Shown: piece by piece, positions 26,563 through 37,712 of the stretch
Numbering within the stretch: position 1 is the stretch's first letter
Layout: every line of letters begins with the position of its first letter
Assembly: GCA_023375675.1 (NCBI GenBank)
Contig: JALQBC010000006.1
Location: 372,001 to 436,000, forward strand
DNA: 64,000 bases
Reading direction: 5' to 3'
Origin: Cytospora piceicola
Taxonomy: Eukaryota; Ascomycota; Sordariomycetes; Diaporthales; Cytosporaceae
The notes under the pieces: model-generated
What the model was told of the DNA's origin: nothing
Databases searched by the model: none
What the model saw: only the letters and a program-made list of their open reading frames with translations
Translations under genes and position numbers: made by a program

Positions 26563-27477
26563 GATTCGTATAAGTCGGCTGGTCGCTTGGTTCTTTGAAA
26601 CGGCCGTGAGCGGTTTGAAAAGGGAGGAGGGTACGATAGTAAATTGGCCTGACAACTGACTGATGGTGGTAGCATATATTATATAGGAAACACCTGCGCT
26701 GGGATCCGTTTTTCTAACACACGATAAAAATCTTGCCTCCCGGCAATGGCGTGGTCTGGATGGGCCATCAATCAATTGATCATACCCCGCGAGCTCGGGA
26801 ACAGTAGGGTTGAGGTTCCCGCTAAAAATCATCGCTTCCAAAAACTGATTGGTTATAAGACGCCGCCATCTCGTTACACAGAAGAGTGGTAGGAGTCGTC
26901 CTAAGCTGTGCTTGGCGGTGTTATGCGTCTGCATGGCCCATAACTTGGCATCCTGGCTTGGTGAGACGACTTTTGGATCCCTGTCACTGGAACCGCTGGC
27001 ACGACATTGGAGATGGGTGTGGGCTTGGAGAGGCGCGAATATACGGCAGTAGTGGACTTGGTTCAGAGAATGAGTTGGAATAAGCTGTTATCACATTATA
27101 TAGTGATTCTCCCCAGATCAACAACCATGATAGCGCTGCGACTCTCATGTCGTAAATATCTACCCTGCCAACTGGTAAATATCCCGTTCCAGCCAGTACT
27201 CTGGGAGACTTGCTTGTCCCGACTACAAACCACACCAAATCCTACCAAAGGCGCTGACGCGGGGGGTGGGGGGTTGTGTGTATCTGTGTGTGTGTATGAT
27301 ATTTTGCCTAAGGTCTTGTCGCTCTGCATACCTCTTCTAGCTGTAATATGATGGCGGGCGCAGAGGCTGACCAGGCAGTCTCTGAAATGGAGCAAGAAGG
27401 AACACACCTTCCGTCCATCATTAGTTTCCCCACATGCAATTTCATCCTTGGTCTCGAATATTTCGGGTACTGTTGAC
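26563..27477. other. Intergenic between transporter and CIA30
   Basis: Both flanking genes are on minus, so this holds the transporter promoter and the 3' flank of CIA30. A GTGTGTGTG tract lies near 27277-27297 next to a GGGGGGTGGGGGG run. Open frames are short and unsupported. Confidence 0.45.
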
Positions 27478-28336
27478 TTAATCTGGACCCCAAGCGATGT
27501 TGTTGCCATGTTTGTCCTTCAGTGTGCCCTGATTCTGAGGTGCCGTTTCGACGGTATCAGCCTCATGAGGATCATTGGTCGCCCATATACGTTCGATGGA
27601 CAAATCGAACGGTCCAGGGATTCTGTCCGTCAGACCAATACCGATCGTCCTGACCTTCTGACGGAGTATCTCTGCCTGCGGCTCAACAACGAACCCGTGG
27701 TTTGTCCTCACAAAATCGTTCCATTTGATTAAGACTGTCTCCCACTCTCCGGGTCGTCTACTAAACAAGCGATGTTGATGTAAGTCTGTCGGCACGACGG
27801 ATTCGGTCTGAACGTTCACTAGGTAACTCCTCCCGTCGGACTTGATCCTCAGGGCAAGGTATGCGTATGGGTCGATGTCCCAAAGGCTCTTGCCAAACAG
27901 TGTCCGCGGCCTGTCCAGTGTCCTCCACGCTGCGTATCCTGACCTCTCCACGTTGGGTATGTCCTTCGGTAATCTGGTCGAGATCAACCCGTGGAACCTA
28001 GCATGGCCGTTGGGATTGTCTGCCGCCGAAGGGGACCCCGCGGACGGTTTCGGTGGTATCCAGTCGAGGTTTACTTTGGAAAATCCGCCGATGTCTGCGT
28101 CTGACATGGGCCTGCATGCTGCCATGGACTCCTGAGCACGGAAGGAGTGTAGTTCGAGTGGTCCTGATGGGCCTTTGACCGCCTCGAGATTGATCACTAG
28201 ACAGCACAGCGTCACTCAGTATATACATACTGCGAGTGAATTTGCAACTTTGAGGCCTACCAATTTTTGACAACCTCTGAAACTCATCGAGGCTACGCCC
28301 CCAGAATCCTCGCGACAAGCAAGGTGTTGCCCTCAT
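27478..28336 (-). CDS. CIA30: Complex I intermediate-associated protein 30 (CIA30/NDUFAF1), 264 aa
   Basis: CIA30 is a mitochondrial chaperone for assembly of respiratory complex I, first found in Neurospora. Two exons, 28336-28261 and 28196-27478, join across a 64-nt intron in phase 1 to give 264 residues. The domain is recognisable from DIGGFSKVNLDW, GHARFHGLISTRLP, SGYAAWRT and LFGKSLWDIDPYAYLALRIK through GRSYLVNVQTESVVPTDLHQ and RTIGIGLTDRIPGPFDLSIE. These cover the whole family domain. The N-terminal 25 residues (MRATPCLSRGFWGRSLDEFQ) are basic and could serve as a short import signal. Ascomycetes can have more than one CIA30-domain protein, so function in complex I assembly is by homology. 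Confidence 0.9.
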
Positions 28337-30236
28337 TTTAATTGCGTACGAACTGACGACGGTCTTGCTGGTTGATCAAGGACAATTGGGAGCCAATAGG
28401 CTCAGGGGCTAATCGCCATGCTATGCTCGAATATTTCTCTGAGCAATTCAAGACACGGGGAGGCAGTGGTAAATTCGGTTGGAGAGAGGAGGCGCCGGTG
28501 TCGCGGTCTTAGGAGAGTGAGCTTCCCGAGGTCGTGTTAACCATTCAATGCTTACACAGTATTGCTCCGCAACTCAGAACAACACCGACTTACGTAACCA
28601 ATAATGGCCCGTGCTTGACATTTCTCGACCAGCGCTGGAACCCCTGAGTCTGTTTGTCTCTTCGGCCGTTCACAGCATGTCTCGTCAACCATGTCAATAA
28701 ATTATTACTCTATGGATGTGATTCAATTCCCCTTTTCTCTACCTTCTGTACACATTTTTCTGGTCCTAGGATGTTTCCAACGGCCTCGTCCAGTCGAGTG
28801 ACGGCTCGGGATGTTGAATTCCCGGTTGCCTCTCAAGAATGATCAATAAGGCCACGGACTCTGATGATATCGGTTACCACTCGCAGATTTGGCTATTGAA
28901 GGAGAGTCATGGTCCATTATTTCAGCTTTGGCAAGTGCTGAGGTGGAAGGGTATGGACGTTTTCGGCAGAAAAGCCATGGTGTACAAACATCTACTATAT
29001 GAGATGTAGGACTTGGTCGATATGAGTTCAGTCAGACCGAGGCACTGGCCTAATGAGGGCTTCTTCGCGAGATCGATACTCGCTATAATCTGTTCATGGC
29101 AATAGCGACAGCTCTCCGCTGATGGGCGAGTCGATGTAGCCTACGGAAGATGTGACCTTCTCGGATCGACAACACTGCCGTTGCAGCTAGGAAGCTTGGA
29201 CAACTGGTTGCCGCTTGAGAGATGAGAAGGGCTGGAGAAGGGTAGGCAGCTTCAGTGTTTAGAGAGCCAAGAGGAAGTACGTTTGAAGCCAGTATACATT
29301 GTCCAAGTCTCCTGGGTTGGACTGCCTCAAGCATCGGCTGATGGCTGCCCTCGAAGACAGGCGAAAGAAGACTCGGCCATGCCATACGTTGCCATGTGTA
29401 ACAAGCAGTAGGTGACACTAGATATTGAAACCGAAAATGTTATCAGGCTGGTTTGCTTGGAGATGGAGGCATGGAGGCATGGAGGCATGGGGCCATAGTG
29501 TTGAAGGTGTAGTAGGTCTAATCTAGTGAAGTAAGGAAAGTTGCGTGGAACCCAGAAGGGCAGTGTAGACTTGAGGCAGGTACTCTCTCGCTCCCATTTC
29601 TTCACCACTTGCCAGGTGCCTAGGTATTGTAGAAGACCCGATACCTACCTACTTAGTACCTAGGTACCCAGACAGTTACCTAGGTACCTGACTACCTAGG
29701 TACCTAAGTAGGTACTTGCCCTACAGCACTACCATCACCATCACCACCTCACTGCCTAGGTAACCAAGAACCAAGAGAGAGGCAGTACCTATTTGAGCCC
29801 AGTATTGTACCAACCACCTAGGCATTTACTCCCTACTCCCTACTCCCTACCATCTACCATCTACTGGTACCTCTCAGACTTCAATTTTCGAACTGCAGCG
29901 GGTCCACTTCAAACTTCTGTATCATTGTCGACCTTCATCAACCTTCAGAAGACGACCCTCCGTTGCGTCGAACCTTTGCGTAACGAGACTGTATTGTATT
30001 ATTTTTATCCCAACCTATTCTTACCACGTTGTCACATCACGAGAGAACAATTGTCGTCCTGCGCCGTTCTTTCTTGGTCCCCCTTGAGTTTTCCCGCTTC
30101 ATCAAGAATCTAATTGGGTTTGCGTAACCACCACTTTCACGCGTTGCCTCCACCACCTACACCCAAACCAACACCCACATTCACCATCACACCATTCCAA
30201 CCGCACAAACAACTATTGCGATCGCAATCCACCAAG
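28337..30236. other. Divergent intergenic region upstream of CIA30 and the RRM gene
   Basis: About 1.9 kb with no recognised gene. Minus-strand open frames at 29083-29418 and 29327-29608 are not protein-like to me. ATGGAGGC is repeated three times near 29463-29490. A dense palindrome cluster is annotated separately. CTCCCTACTCCCTACTCCCTAC repeats lie near 29827-29850, and the leader of the RRM gene is CA/AC-rich. Confidence 0.45.
29631..29765. repeat. Dense TACCTAGGTA palindrome cluster
   Basis: This is the richest copy in the window: at least four CCTAGG centres in about 130 bp, with TACCTACCTACTTAGTACC and TACCTAAGTAGGTACTTG variants. It lies about 470-610 bp upstream of the RRM-protein start. 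Confidence 0.8.
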
Positions 30237-32383
30237 ATGCCCTCATACAGCAGCAAGTCGTATGATCCCTCTCCCGAGAGAGAGCGATTCCAGCGTACCA
30301 AGAGAGTGGTCTTGACCGGCTCTGATCGCGTTGCCTCTCCCAGCATTGCGTCTTCCGCTGGCGACAGCGATATTCTTGACACTGGAGGTAAGCTCTCTCA
30401 ATTCTCACCATTTCATTTGTCAACTTTGTGCTTCTCGCGTTGCTACACGGTTGGACGCGCAGTGGACGCGTCGCGATCGCATGGTCGCACTGCCTCCTCA
30501 AGTTTTCGACTGTATTCCCACATGACCATCATTGACATCTACTTCTAGGTGCCCGCCTCGACGCTGAGTCGGTTTCAGACTCTCCCAAGTATACACCTCC
30601 CCACACTCGACTTGGTCTTGGAAACCCTCGTTTCGCTCGATCAATTCGTAGCACCGGGTAAATTGCCCTGCTTGACTTGCCTGACTTGTTGAGTGTCGAA
30701 GTACTAACATAGAGTAGGTCCCCTACCGGTCTCGCGCGCACCGACGACGGCGACGATGTGTTCGTGTCTTCGCCGACTAGGACGCTGAAGGAGCGCCGCT
30801 CCGAGCGTTCCATCACGGTTGGCAACATGCGCCGTCTGGACATCGCTCTAGCCAACGACGACCACACTCTTCGTTCGCAGTCTTCGAATCTCAGTGCTCG
30901 CCACCAAATCAACGGTGTCGACGCTCAGAACCTGTATCCCCCTACTGCCTGCGTCTTTGTCGCCAAGTAAGTCCAATTCACCTTTGGTCTTGCTTTCGAG
31001 ATGGCCATATTCAACTGTTCCAAACCATGGCCTATGTCGACCACCTTGTTCGAGCCCAGCACTGCAGCCACTGCGCTTCCTTTCAGTTCTTTCGCTAATT
31101 CGCATCATAGTCTGCCCGAGCCCAAGGATGACGTCGCCCTCGAGGCTGCCATCTACCGCGAGTTCTTGCAGTATGGCAAGTGTTGGGTCAAGATTCGACG
31201 CGATTCGCACCACATGCCTTTCGCCTTTGTCCAGTTCACCTCGAACGAGGAGGCCAGGGATGCTCTGGAGAAAGGCAAGGGCGCAATAATCTGTGGTCGT
31301 TCGTGCCGTACCGAGATGGTCAAGGCCAACCGTACCTTCGTCATTCAGAAGAAGTCGGGTACCCCCATCACCGTTCAGGAGGCCCAGGAGGTCCTGCTGC
31401 CTTACGGTTCTCTGAGCAAGTGCGAGCTTCTGCACCCACAGCTTCGAGAGCCCCTCAACTTCCCTCCGACAGTCTTGATCGAGTTTTCGATGTTCGATGC
31501 GAGTCGAGACCTTCACACAGCATTCCGACACGACCCTGTCTACACCATCACTGCATTCGACTTGAAGAAGAACTGCGCAAACACTCGTAACAACGGCGAT
31601 GAGGCTTTCCTCGCTGCTTGCGAGCGCGATCGTCGCTCCATCTTCGTCGGAGATCTGCCAGGAAGCGTCACCCAGGAAGACCTAGAGGAACTCTTCTCCC
31701 AGGCTGGAGAGGTCTTGAGGGTCAACCTCATTCAGAAGGAAAACAACTCTCGAATGCTCCGAACCATGGCGTTCATCGAGTACTCTCAGCCCGACATGCC
31801 TGAGGTTGCCGTCGCCAAGTTTCACGGAAGCGTTCTCAAGGGAGCCATCCTTCGAGTCGAGCGCAAGTCGGTCAAGGATCGCGGCCCAACTCCTCGTCAC
31901 TCTCGCTCTCAACTCTTCGTGCATCAGCCTGAGTCGCCCGTCGCGCGCGCGCCACCCAGGTCTCCTGCAGGACCCCAAGTCGTCAGCACTCCTCCTCGCC
32001 CTACTGCCGCCCCCACGGATATGTCTCCTGCGCCCATGCCCCCCATGTACGGCCCCTGGGCCTACGGCATGCCAGGCTCACCCTACACCGCGCAGCAGAA
32101 CTACGCGGCTGCATACGGTGTCCCGCCCAGTGTTTCCGGCAACATGCCCATGACTCCTCCTCAGGCCACGCCTCAGATGCCCAGCCCTTGGTCTTACTAC
32201 AACAGCTACTGGCCCGGCATGATGGGTTATGATCCTTCGGGTTATTACATGGGTGCGTACGCCCTCCAGTCGCCTACCCCCGTGATGGGTGGTGGCCGTC
32301 CTGATAAGCAGAATCAGGCAAGTCCTACTCCTCGTCGCCATGGCGGCGAGAATGAGGATGACGGAGAGCCCCGCGAGGAATAG
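30237..32383 (+). CDS. RNA-binding protein with three RRM-like domains, 593 aa
   Basis: Four exons, 30237-30387, 30549-30657, 30718-30966 and 31111-32383, join in frame to 593 residues. The first 155 or so residues are Ser/Arg-rich and probably disordered. RRM1 has RNP2 CVFVANLP and RNP1 MPFAFVQF. A degenerate second unit follows (RTFVIQKKSG with LLPYGSLSKCELL). The third is clear: RNP2 SIFVGDLP and RNP1-like MAFIEY, ending in ILRVERKSVK. The last 130 residues are rich in Pro, Met, Tyr and Gly (repeated YGMPGSP, GYYMGAYA), a low-complexity tail of the kind found in mRNP proteins. I recognise the layout but not a named orthologue. Likely role: mRNA binding in nucleus or cytoplasm. Confidence 0.9.
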
Positions 32384-33507
32384 AAAGTCGGTACTTCCAC
32401 TCTTCCAGTCAAGTCATCCCTTGTGCTTTTATCCATTGTATGTGCGTGTTTGGTTGTCTGGCTGTTTCGGGCTGGTTTGTAAAAAGGCCCTCTTTGTTCA
32501 TACATCTAATACCCATGGGCGGTGATGAGTACCTGGTCTTGTCGAGCGTGGGGGTTTTACCTCGCCGCCTCTCTCCTTCTGCCATCGACACCTCGCCTGG
32601 CGGCACTCTTTCCTTTGGCATTGGAAAAGTTGCGCTGCTGCGGTTCATGTCTTCCGTCGTTGGAGAGTCGGCTCATCACCATGTATTTCTTGTTTACGTC
32701 TATCAAGACGGCCCGAATTTTATCGGCCATCCTTGATGTTCAGATAGACAGGATTGTTCGGTTGTTTAAGGGGGGAAAAGCTTTGCAGATGGAAGAAGGT
32801 AGCTTCTAGCTAGCTCGTTGCCAGTTGGCTCTGTCACAGACAAATCCATGGATGTGTAATATTTCTGACGCCTTGTCATTCGCTGTGCCATGTGTGTGCC
32901 GCGCAAATATCGATGCCTAACGTTAATTCGTGTTTGACACCCACGGCTTCCTGTGTTGGCCACGAGAGGCCCATGAGATACCTACTTGCTTGCCACTGAC
33001 ACGGCCGGCATGTCCACCAAGGGTCTCGCCGACGACTGAGGCCAGTGCTCGAGGTCGAACAGTCATTAGCCGTACTTCAGTGGCGGATTCATCAATTAGC
33101 AATGAGGCCAATACTGCTTCCCGTGAGGACAAACGAAAAGAAGCGGCCTTTTGCCCCTCAAAAGCAAGTCGATACGTTCATGGCGTAGTGCATATGGGGT
33201 GTCTGGTTGTTCAGGTGCAATGGAGAAGTGCACTCGGACAGTCTGACAGTCATGCCACGGCCTGGAGCGGCGTAGGAAAAGGTCCGAAGCAACCGTCCCT
33301 GCAGCAAGTCGCATTTTGCAAAACTACAAAGAATGGATCCTACTGCCTGACTGCCATTCGTTCTCTTGTTTGGACTCCCAGGCTCTTGAGCATATCCATT
33401 CACATAGATAGGTACTGCAGCTCTCAACGCGGGCCTCGTCTCAATATGTGGTTCTCTGATATCAATGTCGTCGCCGGCTTCCGTCAGCGGCTGATATCAT
33501 AATATTA

Positions 33508-33643
33508 TCAGCGGCAACGCCAGCCGGCCAGAATCAAACAATTTGCCCCCCTGTAAGCCACATTTTTCGCTTTCAAAAACCTCCATCGAGGGGCGTTTGA
33601 TTGCCATTGCGACCCACTAAAAAGTTTTCAGTGGCAACGTCAG
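33508..33643. repeat. Short direct repeat flanking an inverted repeat, possible element relic
   Basis: TCAGCGGCAACGCCAG at 33508-33523 and TCAGTGGCAACGTCAG at 33628-33643 match at 14 of 16 positions, 120 bp apart. Between them AATCAAAC...GCCCC (from about 33533) is mirrored by GGGGCGTTTGATT (from about 33591). No open frame is involved. It could be a decayed terminal piece of a DNA transposon. Confidence 0.35.
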
Positions 33644-34215
33644 TTTTCTACCCCGCGTTTAACGGGCCCTTTTTGTCTCTCCTTGAGGCGCAATGTGTTG
33701 TCTAATGAGTTCAAGATGGGCAAAAAAATTGGTTCATCAAAATCTGACCTTATGTTCAGAATCCACTTTAGAAACCACACCAGCGAGATATGTTAGTCCC
33801 AACGTCTAGGGCCCTGGGGCCATAGCTGGCAAAGAATGAAAAAAAGAAGGATAGGAAAAAATCTTGCCGCCGTTTGACTCATGCGGAGAACAGACACCCT
33901 GTTGGAAAAAAAGGGTTCCCTCCCACTTTCCTCTCTGCCTTGGAAAACGATAGAGGGGCTGGCATGGAGGGGTAGTGTTGGGCTGGCGGTAAGGCATGTT
34001 CGCTCCCTCAAAAATTGGACCTGAATGCCCGCCAGGTCAGATGTGGTTCACTAACAGCGGACTTGTAGCGTTTCAGGTGCTGCACAACCTCTTTCCAATT
34101 GGCGCCCATGGGATTGTCTGCACTGCCCAGGGACTTTTCTGCCTGAGGATTGCTCTGTCACTGCAACCCGCGCTGATGTAGTGTACGTAGCGGGGGTCAT
34201 CTGCGCTATGGGAGT

Positions 34216-34246
34216 ATCTACCTAGGTAGGTACTCAGTAGGTATTG
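34216..34246. repeat. TACCTAGGTA-type palindrome
   Basis: ATCTACCTAGGTAGGTACTC followed by AGTAGGTATT, a member of the dispersed family, about 850 bp upstream of EF-1alpha. Confidence 0.75.
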
Positions 34247-34518
34247 GTGGCATGTCATCCCGGGCGGCGGCAGTGAGATGGCCCATGGATGCTGCTCGTA
34301 GTGGATATGATATGGCCGTCGGGGCATGCTCATACCCGGACCAGCCCATGCAGCCATGGTACGAGAGTACAACGGCACGGCAAGAAGGGAAGCCTGAAAT
34401 GTGATACATTTACAACAACATGATTGCCGTTGGTAGGTACTGTGAAATATGGTCCGTTCTCACCAGTAGGGAGGGCTCGCTCTACGCCCGTATTGAACAT
34501 GCAGTATCTACGATGCTC

Positions 34519-34602
34519 TGTAGGTACCTAGGTACGAAAGAGCATAGGTAACTACCTAGGTACCTAGGTACTCAGGTAGGGAGTCGAGACACTAGGTTAC
34601 CT
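34519..34602. repeat. TACCTAGGTA-type palindrome cluster
   Basis: Two perfect blocks (GTAGGTACCTAGGTAC and CTACCTAGGTACCTAGGTAC) plus CAGGTAGG and TAGGTTACC variants, about 480-570 bp upstream of EF-1alpha. Confidence 0.8.
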
Positions 34603-35084
34603 GAACAGAGAATCCGTGATATCGTCCTCGCCGTACTTAAAACACAACACTGGAATCCTGAATGAATGAATGGTGTTGAATGCGATCAGATATCACCTGG
34701 GCAACAAACACACAGACAGATTGACTGCCCGCTACACGCTACACGCAGCTCCTCGGCTACTTGGGTACTTTCAGCTGTTAGCGCAGGACTGGGCTCGCTG
34801 GAGGCTGGTGGGTCCCGCTTGGTCTGTGCGCCCAGGCTCACAATCAAATCTGAGCCTGCCCTACCCTGGTCGCCTGCCCCGCTCGGCTACAAAATCCTAA
34901 CTACCCCCTCCGTCTAAAATCTTTTCTGACCTTTCTTTCTTCCTCGTCTGCACACCGAGATCTAGTCTGCGATCCATCCTGCAAACGTATGAAAGACTTG
35001 TTCCCCCTCAACCATCAAGACAATCATCTAACTGTTTAACAGTTTCACCTTCCAGACACTCACAGTTCTCATCACATCGCCAAA

Positions 35085-36942
35085 ATGGGTAGAGACGTAA
35101 GTGTCCACCAGCCCCCATCGCTTCTTTCACAATAAACAATCCACGACCGCGGCGAGGACAACCGTCATCGCGCGCTTCGTCGAGCACATCGCACAAACAC
35201 TCAAACATCTCGACATTGATTGCTAACACCCCAACAGGAGAAGCCTCACATTAACGTGGTCGTTATCGGCCACGTCGACTCCGGAAAGTCGACCACCACT
35301 GGTCACTTGATCTACCAGTGTGGTGGTATTGACAAGCGTACCATCGAGAAGTTCGAGAAGGAAGGTCAGTACTACACAAGAAACACCACTCATTTTCACA
35401 AGATACCGCAATCATGGGTCTTGCAAACATACAAACCTGCCCTCTCCTCCCTCTCCGCATCATTCTATTTTTTCGTCCCTCGCTTTGGATTTTCGAATTC
35501 AGTGCGGGGTGTGCTTATCGGGGGCTTATCTCGACCCGCAAAAACCCTGTTCAATCACCGCCACCTCCCTGCATTACCCCGCCATCCCAAAACACTTCTA
35601 CCCATCTGCGACGACAACCATGCTGACTTTCCCAAATAGCCGCCGAGCTTGGCAAGGGTTCCTTCAAGTACGCCTGGGTCCTCGACAAGTTGAAGGCCGA
35701 GCGTGAGCGTGGTATCACCATCGACATTGCCCTGTGGAAGTTCGAGACTCCCAAGTACTATGTCACCGTCATTGGTAAGTTACACAGCAGCTATACCTCC
35801 TCAGTGGACCTTTGGCTGACTCTCAAATTACAGACGCTCCCGGTCACCGTGACTTCATCAAGAACATGATCACTGGTACCTCCCAGGCCGACTGCGCTAT
35901 TCTCATCATTGCCGCCGGTACTGGTGAGTTCGAGGCTGGTATCTCCAAGGATGGCCAGACTCGTGAGCACGCTCTGCTCGCCTACACCCTGGGTGTCAAG
36001 CAGCTCATCGTTGCCATCAACAAGATGGACACCACCAAGTGGTCCGAGGACCGTTACAACGAGATCATCAAGGAGACCACCAACTTCATCAAGAAGGTTG
36101 GCTACAACCCCAAGACCGTTGCTTTCGTCCCCATCTCTGGCTTCAACGGCGACAACATGCTGGAGGCCTCCAAGAACTGCCCCTGGTACAAGGGATGGAA
36201 GAAGGAGACCAAGGCTGGTGAGTCCACTGGCAAGACCCTCCTTGAGGCCATCGACGCCATCGAGCAGCCCAAGCGTCCCACAGACAAGCCCCTCCGTCTT
36301 CCTCTCCAGGATGTCTACAAGATTGGCGGTATTGGCACAGTGCCCGTCGGCCGTATCGAGACTGGTGTCCTCAAGCCCGGTATGGTCGTTACCTTCGCTC
36401 CCGCCAACGTCACCACTGAGGTGAAGTCCGTCGAGATGCACCACGAGCAGCTCACCGAGGGTAACCCCGGTGACAACGTCGGCTTCAACGTCAAGAACGT
36501 CTCCGTCAAGGAGATTCGTCGTGGCAACGTTGCCGGTGACTCCAAGAACGACCCCCCTCTGGGTTGTGCTTCCTTCACCGCCCAGGTCATCGTCCTGAAC
36601 CACCCCGGTCAGGTCGGTGCTGGATACGCACCAGTCCTTGACTGCCACACTGCCCACATTGCTTGCAAGTTCGCCGAGATCCTCGAGAAGATTGACCGTC
36701 GTACCGGAAAGTCCACTGAGGCCAACCCCAAGTTCATCAAGTCTGGTGACGCCGCCATCGTCAAGATGATTCCCTCCAAGCCCATGTGTGTTGAGGCTTT
36801 CACTGACTACCCTCCCCTGGGTCGTTTCGCCGTCCGTGACATGCGTCAAACCGTCGCTGTCGGTGTCATCAAGGCTGTTGACAAGACCCAGGCCGCCTCC
36901 GGCAAGGTCACCAAGTCCGCTGCCAAGGCTGCCAAGAAATAA
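35085..36942 (+). CDS. TEF1: Translation elongation factor 1-alpha, 460 aa
   Basis: EF-1alpha delivers aminoacyl-tRNA to the ribosome as a GTP complex. Four exons, 35085-35096, 35238-35364, 35640-35774 and 35834-36942, join in frame to exactly 460 residues, the family length. The first coding exon is only four codons (MGRD). GTPase motifs are GHVDSGKS (P-loop), DAPGH (G3) and NKMD (G4). Domain 2 and 3 hallmarks follow, including [19 protein letters not shown] and [18 protein letters not shown]. The 275-nt third intron is the large one used in fungal phylogenetics. The start context CAAAATGG is strong. Codons are heavily biased to C-ending forms, as expected of a highly expressed gene. Confidence 0.99.
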
Positions 36943-37712
36943 ATTGCCCCCGATTCTGGCATCTCTTGATGGGCTGCTTTTCAAGTTCACTCATCAATAC
37001 ACACCACCCCTACTCGCACTCCAAAACACGTCGCTTCGGACTTAGTCGTGAAGCTGCGTCTTACGACTTATGCTGCGTCCTACTGGAACATGAGAGATGA
37101 TGGTCGGGATTTCTGCGGATCAGGAAACATCTCATGCCTTAGGTCAGATAGAGGATTAGACGTGATTTTAGGGTCGCAGTAATCAGGAATTCCCTTTGAG
37201 TTCGTCGAACTTTATTGTGTCGTCTCGATGTTACTGTGATTTGTGTCGGTGTTTTCCATAATATCATCTGTGATGCTTTCTGTGCTTTAGGTTCCACTCG
37301 TGTAGTCGAGCTCGACCCCGCCGAAATGAACTCGCCTCAACGCCTGCCCTAACACCTTTCGTTCTCACCGTGTCCGTCTCGGCCGGCGTCGATCGGCATG
37401 AAGTACTTAATCCTTCTGGGCGATGCCCCATAGGGTCTAAGTTGACATCGAACTAGTGAAAGCTTGTCATTGTCATCTTTTAGTATCATCTTGTATCATC
37501 CCTGTAGCCTTCTACTCTACCCATGCCCTTGGAGCAGCCAAGTGTTTAGTATCGTATCGTGATGAATTTGTCTCAGGGGTTTGGGAGTTTGGTCTACATT
37601 GTACTTTGGGACATATTTACGTATCTATACACTTATCATCCACCAACAACACTCATCTATCCAGCTATATACGCAACCACAGCAGTGCGCCTCGCAAAGC
37701 CAGCCAGCCTCT
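36943..37712. other. Gap between convergent EF-1alpha and Sls1
   Basis: About 770 bp of 3' flanks. AT-richer sequence around 37140-37280 fits an untranslated region. No gene seen. Confidence 0.5.

Larger units (their letters stand above)
32384..35084. other. Long intergenic region between RRM gene and EF-1alpha
   Basis: About 2.7 kb. The first 350 bp should be the 3' flank of the RRM gene; the last part is the EF-1alpha promoter, with a CT-rich TTTCTTTCTTCCTCG stretch near 34935-34950. A 190-codon frame at 32930-33502 is low in protein-like character and is not accepted. The middle holds a repeated 16-mer with an inverted repeat (33508-33643) and palindrome clusters (34216, 34519). Confidence 0.45.

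Noticed and set aside
32930..33502. 190-codon plus-strand frame
   Set aside because: No domain, no homology I recognise, and it runs into the repeat region at 33.5 kb.
34625..34665. CGCCGTACTTAAAACACA resembling part of 5S rRNA
   Set aside because: Only about ten bases match the conserved internal segment; the rest of 5S rRNA is missing.
35791..36990. 399-codon minus-strand frame opposite EF-1alpha
   Set aside because: Leu/Gly/Val-rich antisense of EF-1alpha, a common artefact of biased codon use.
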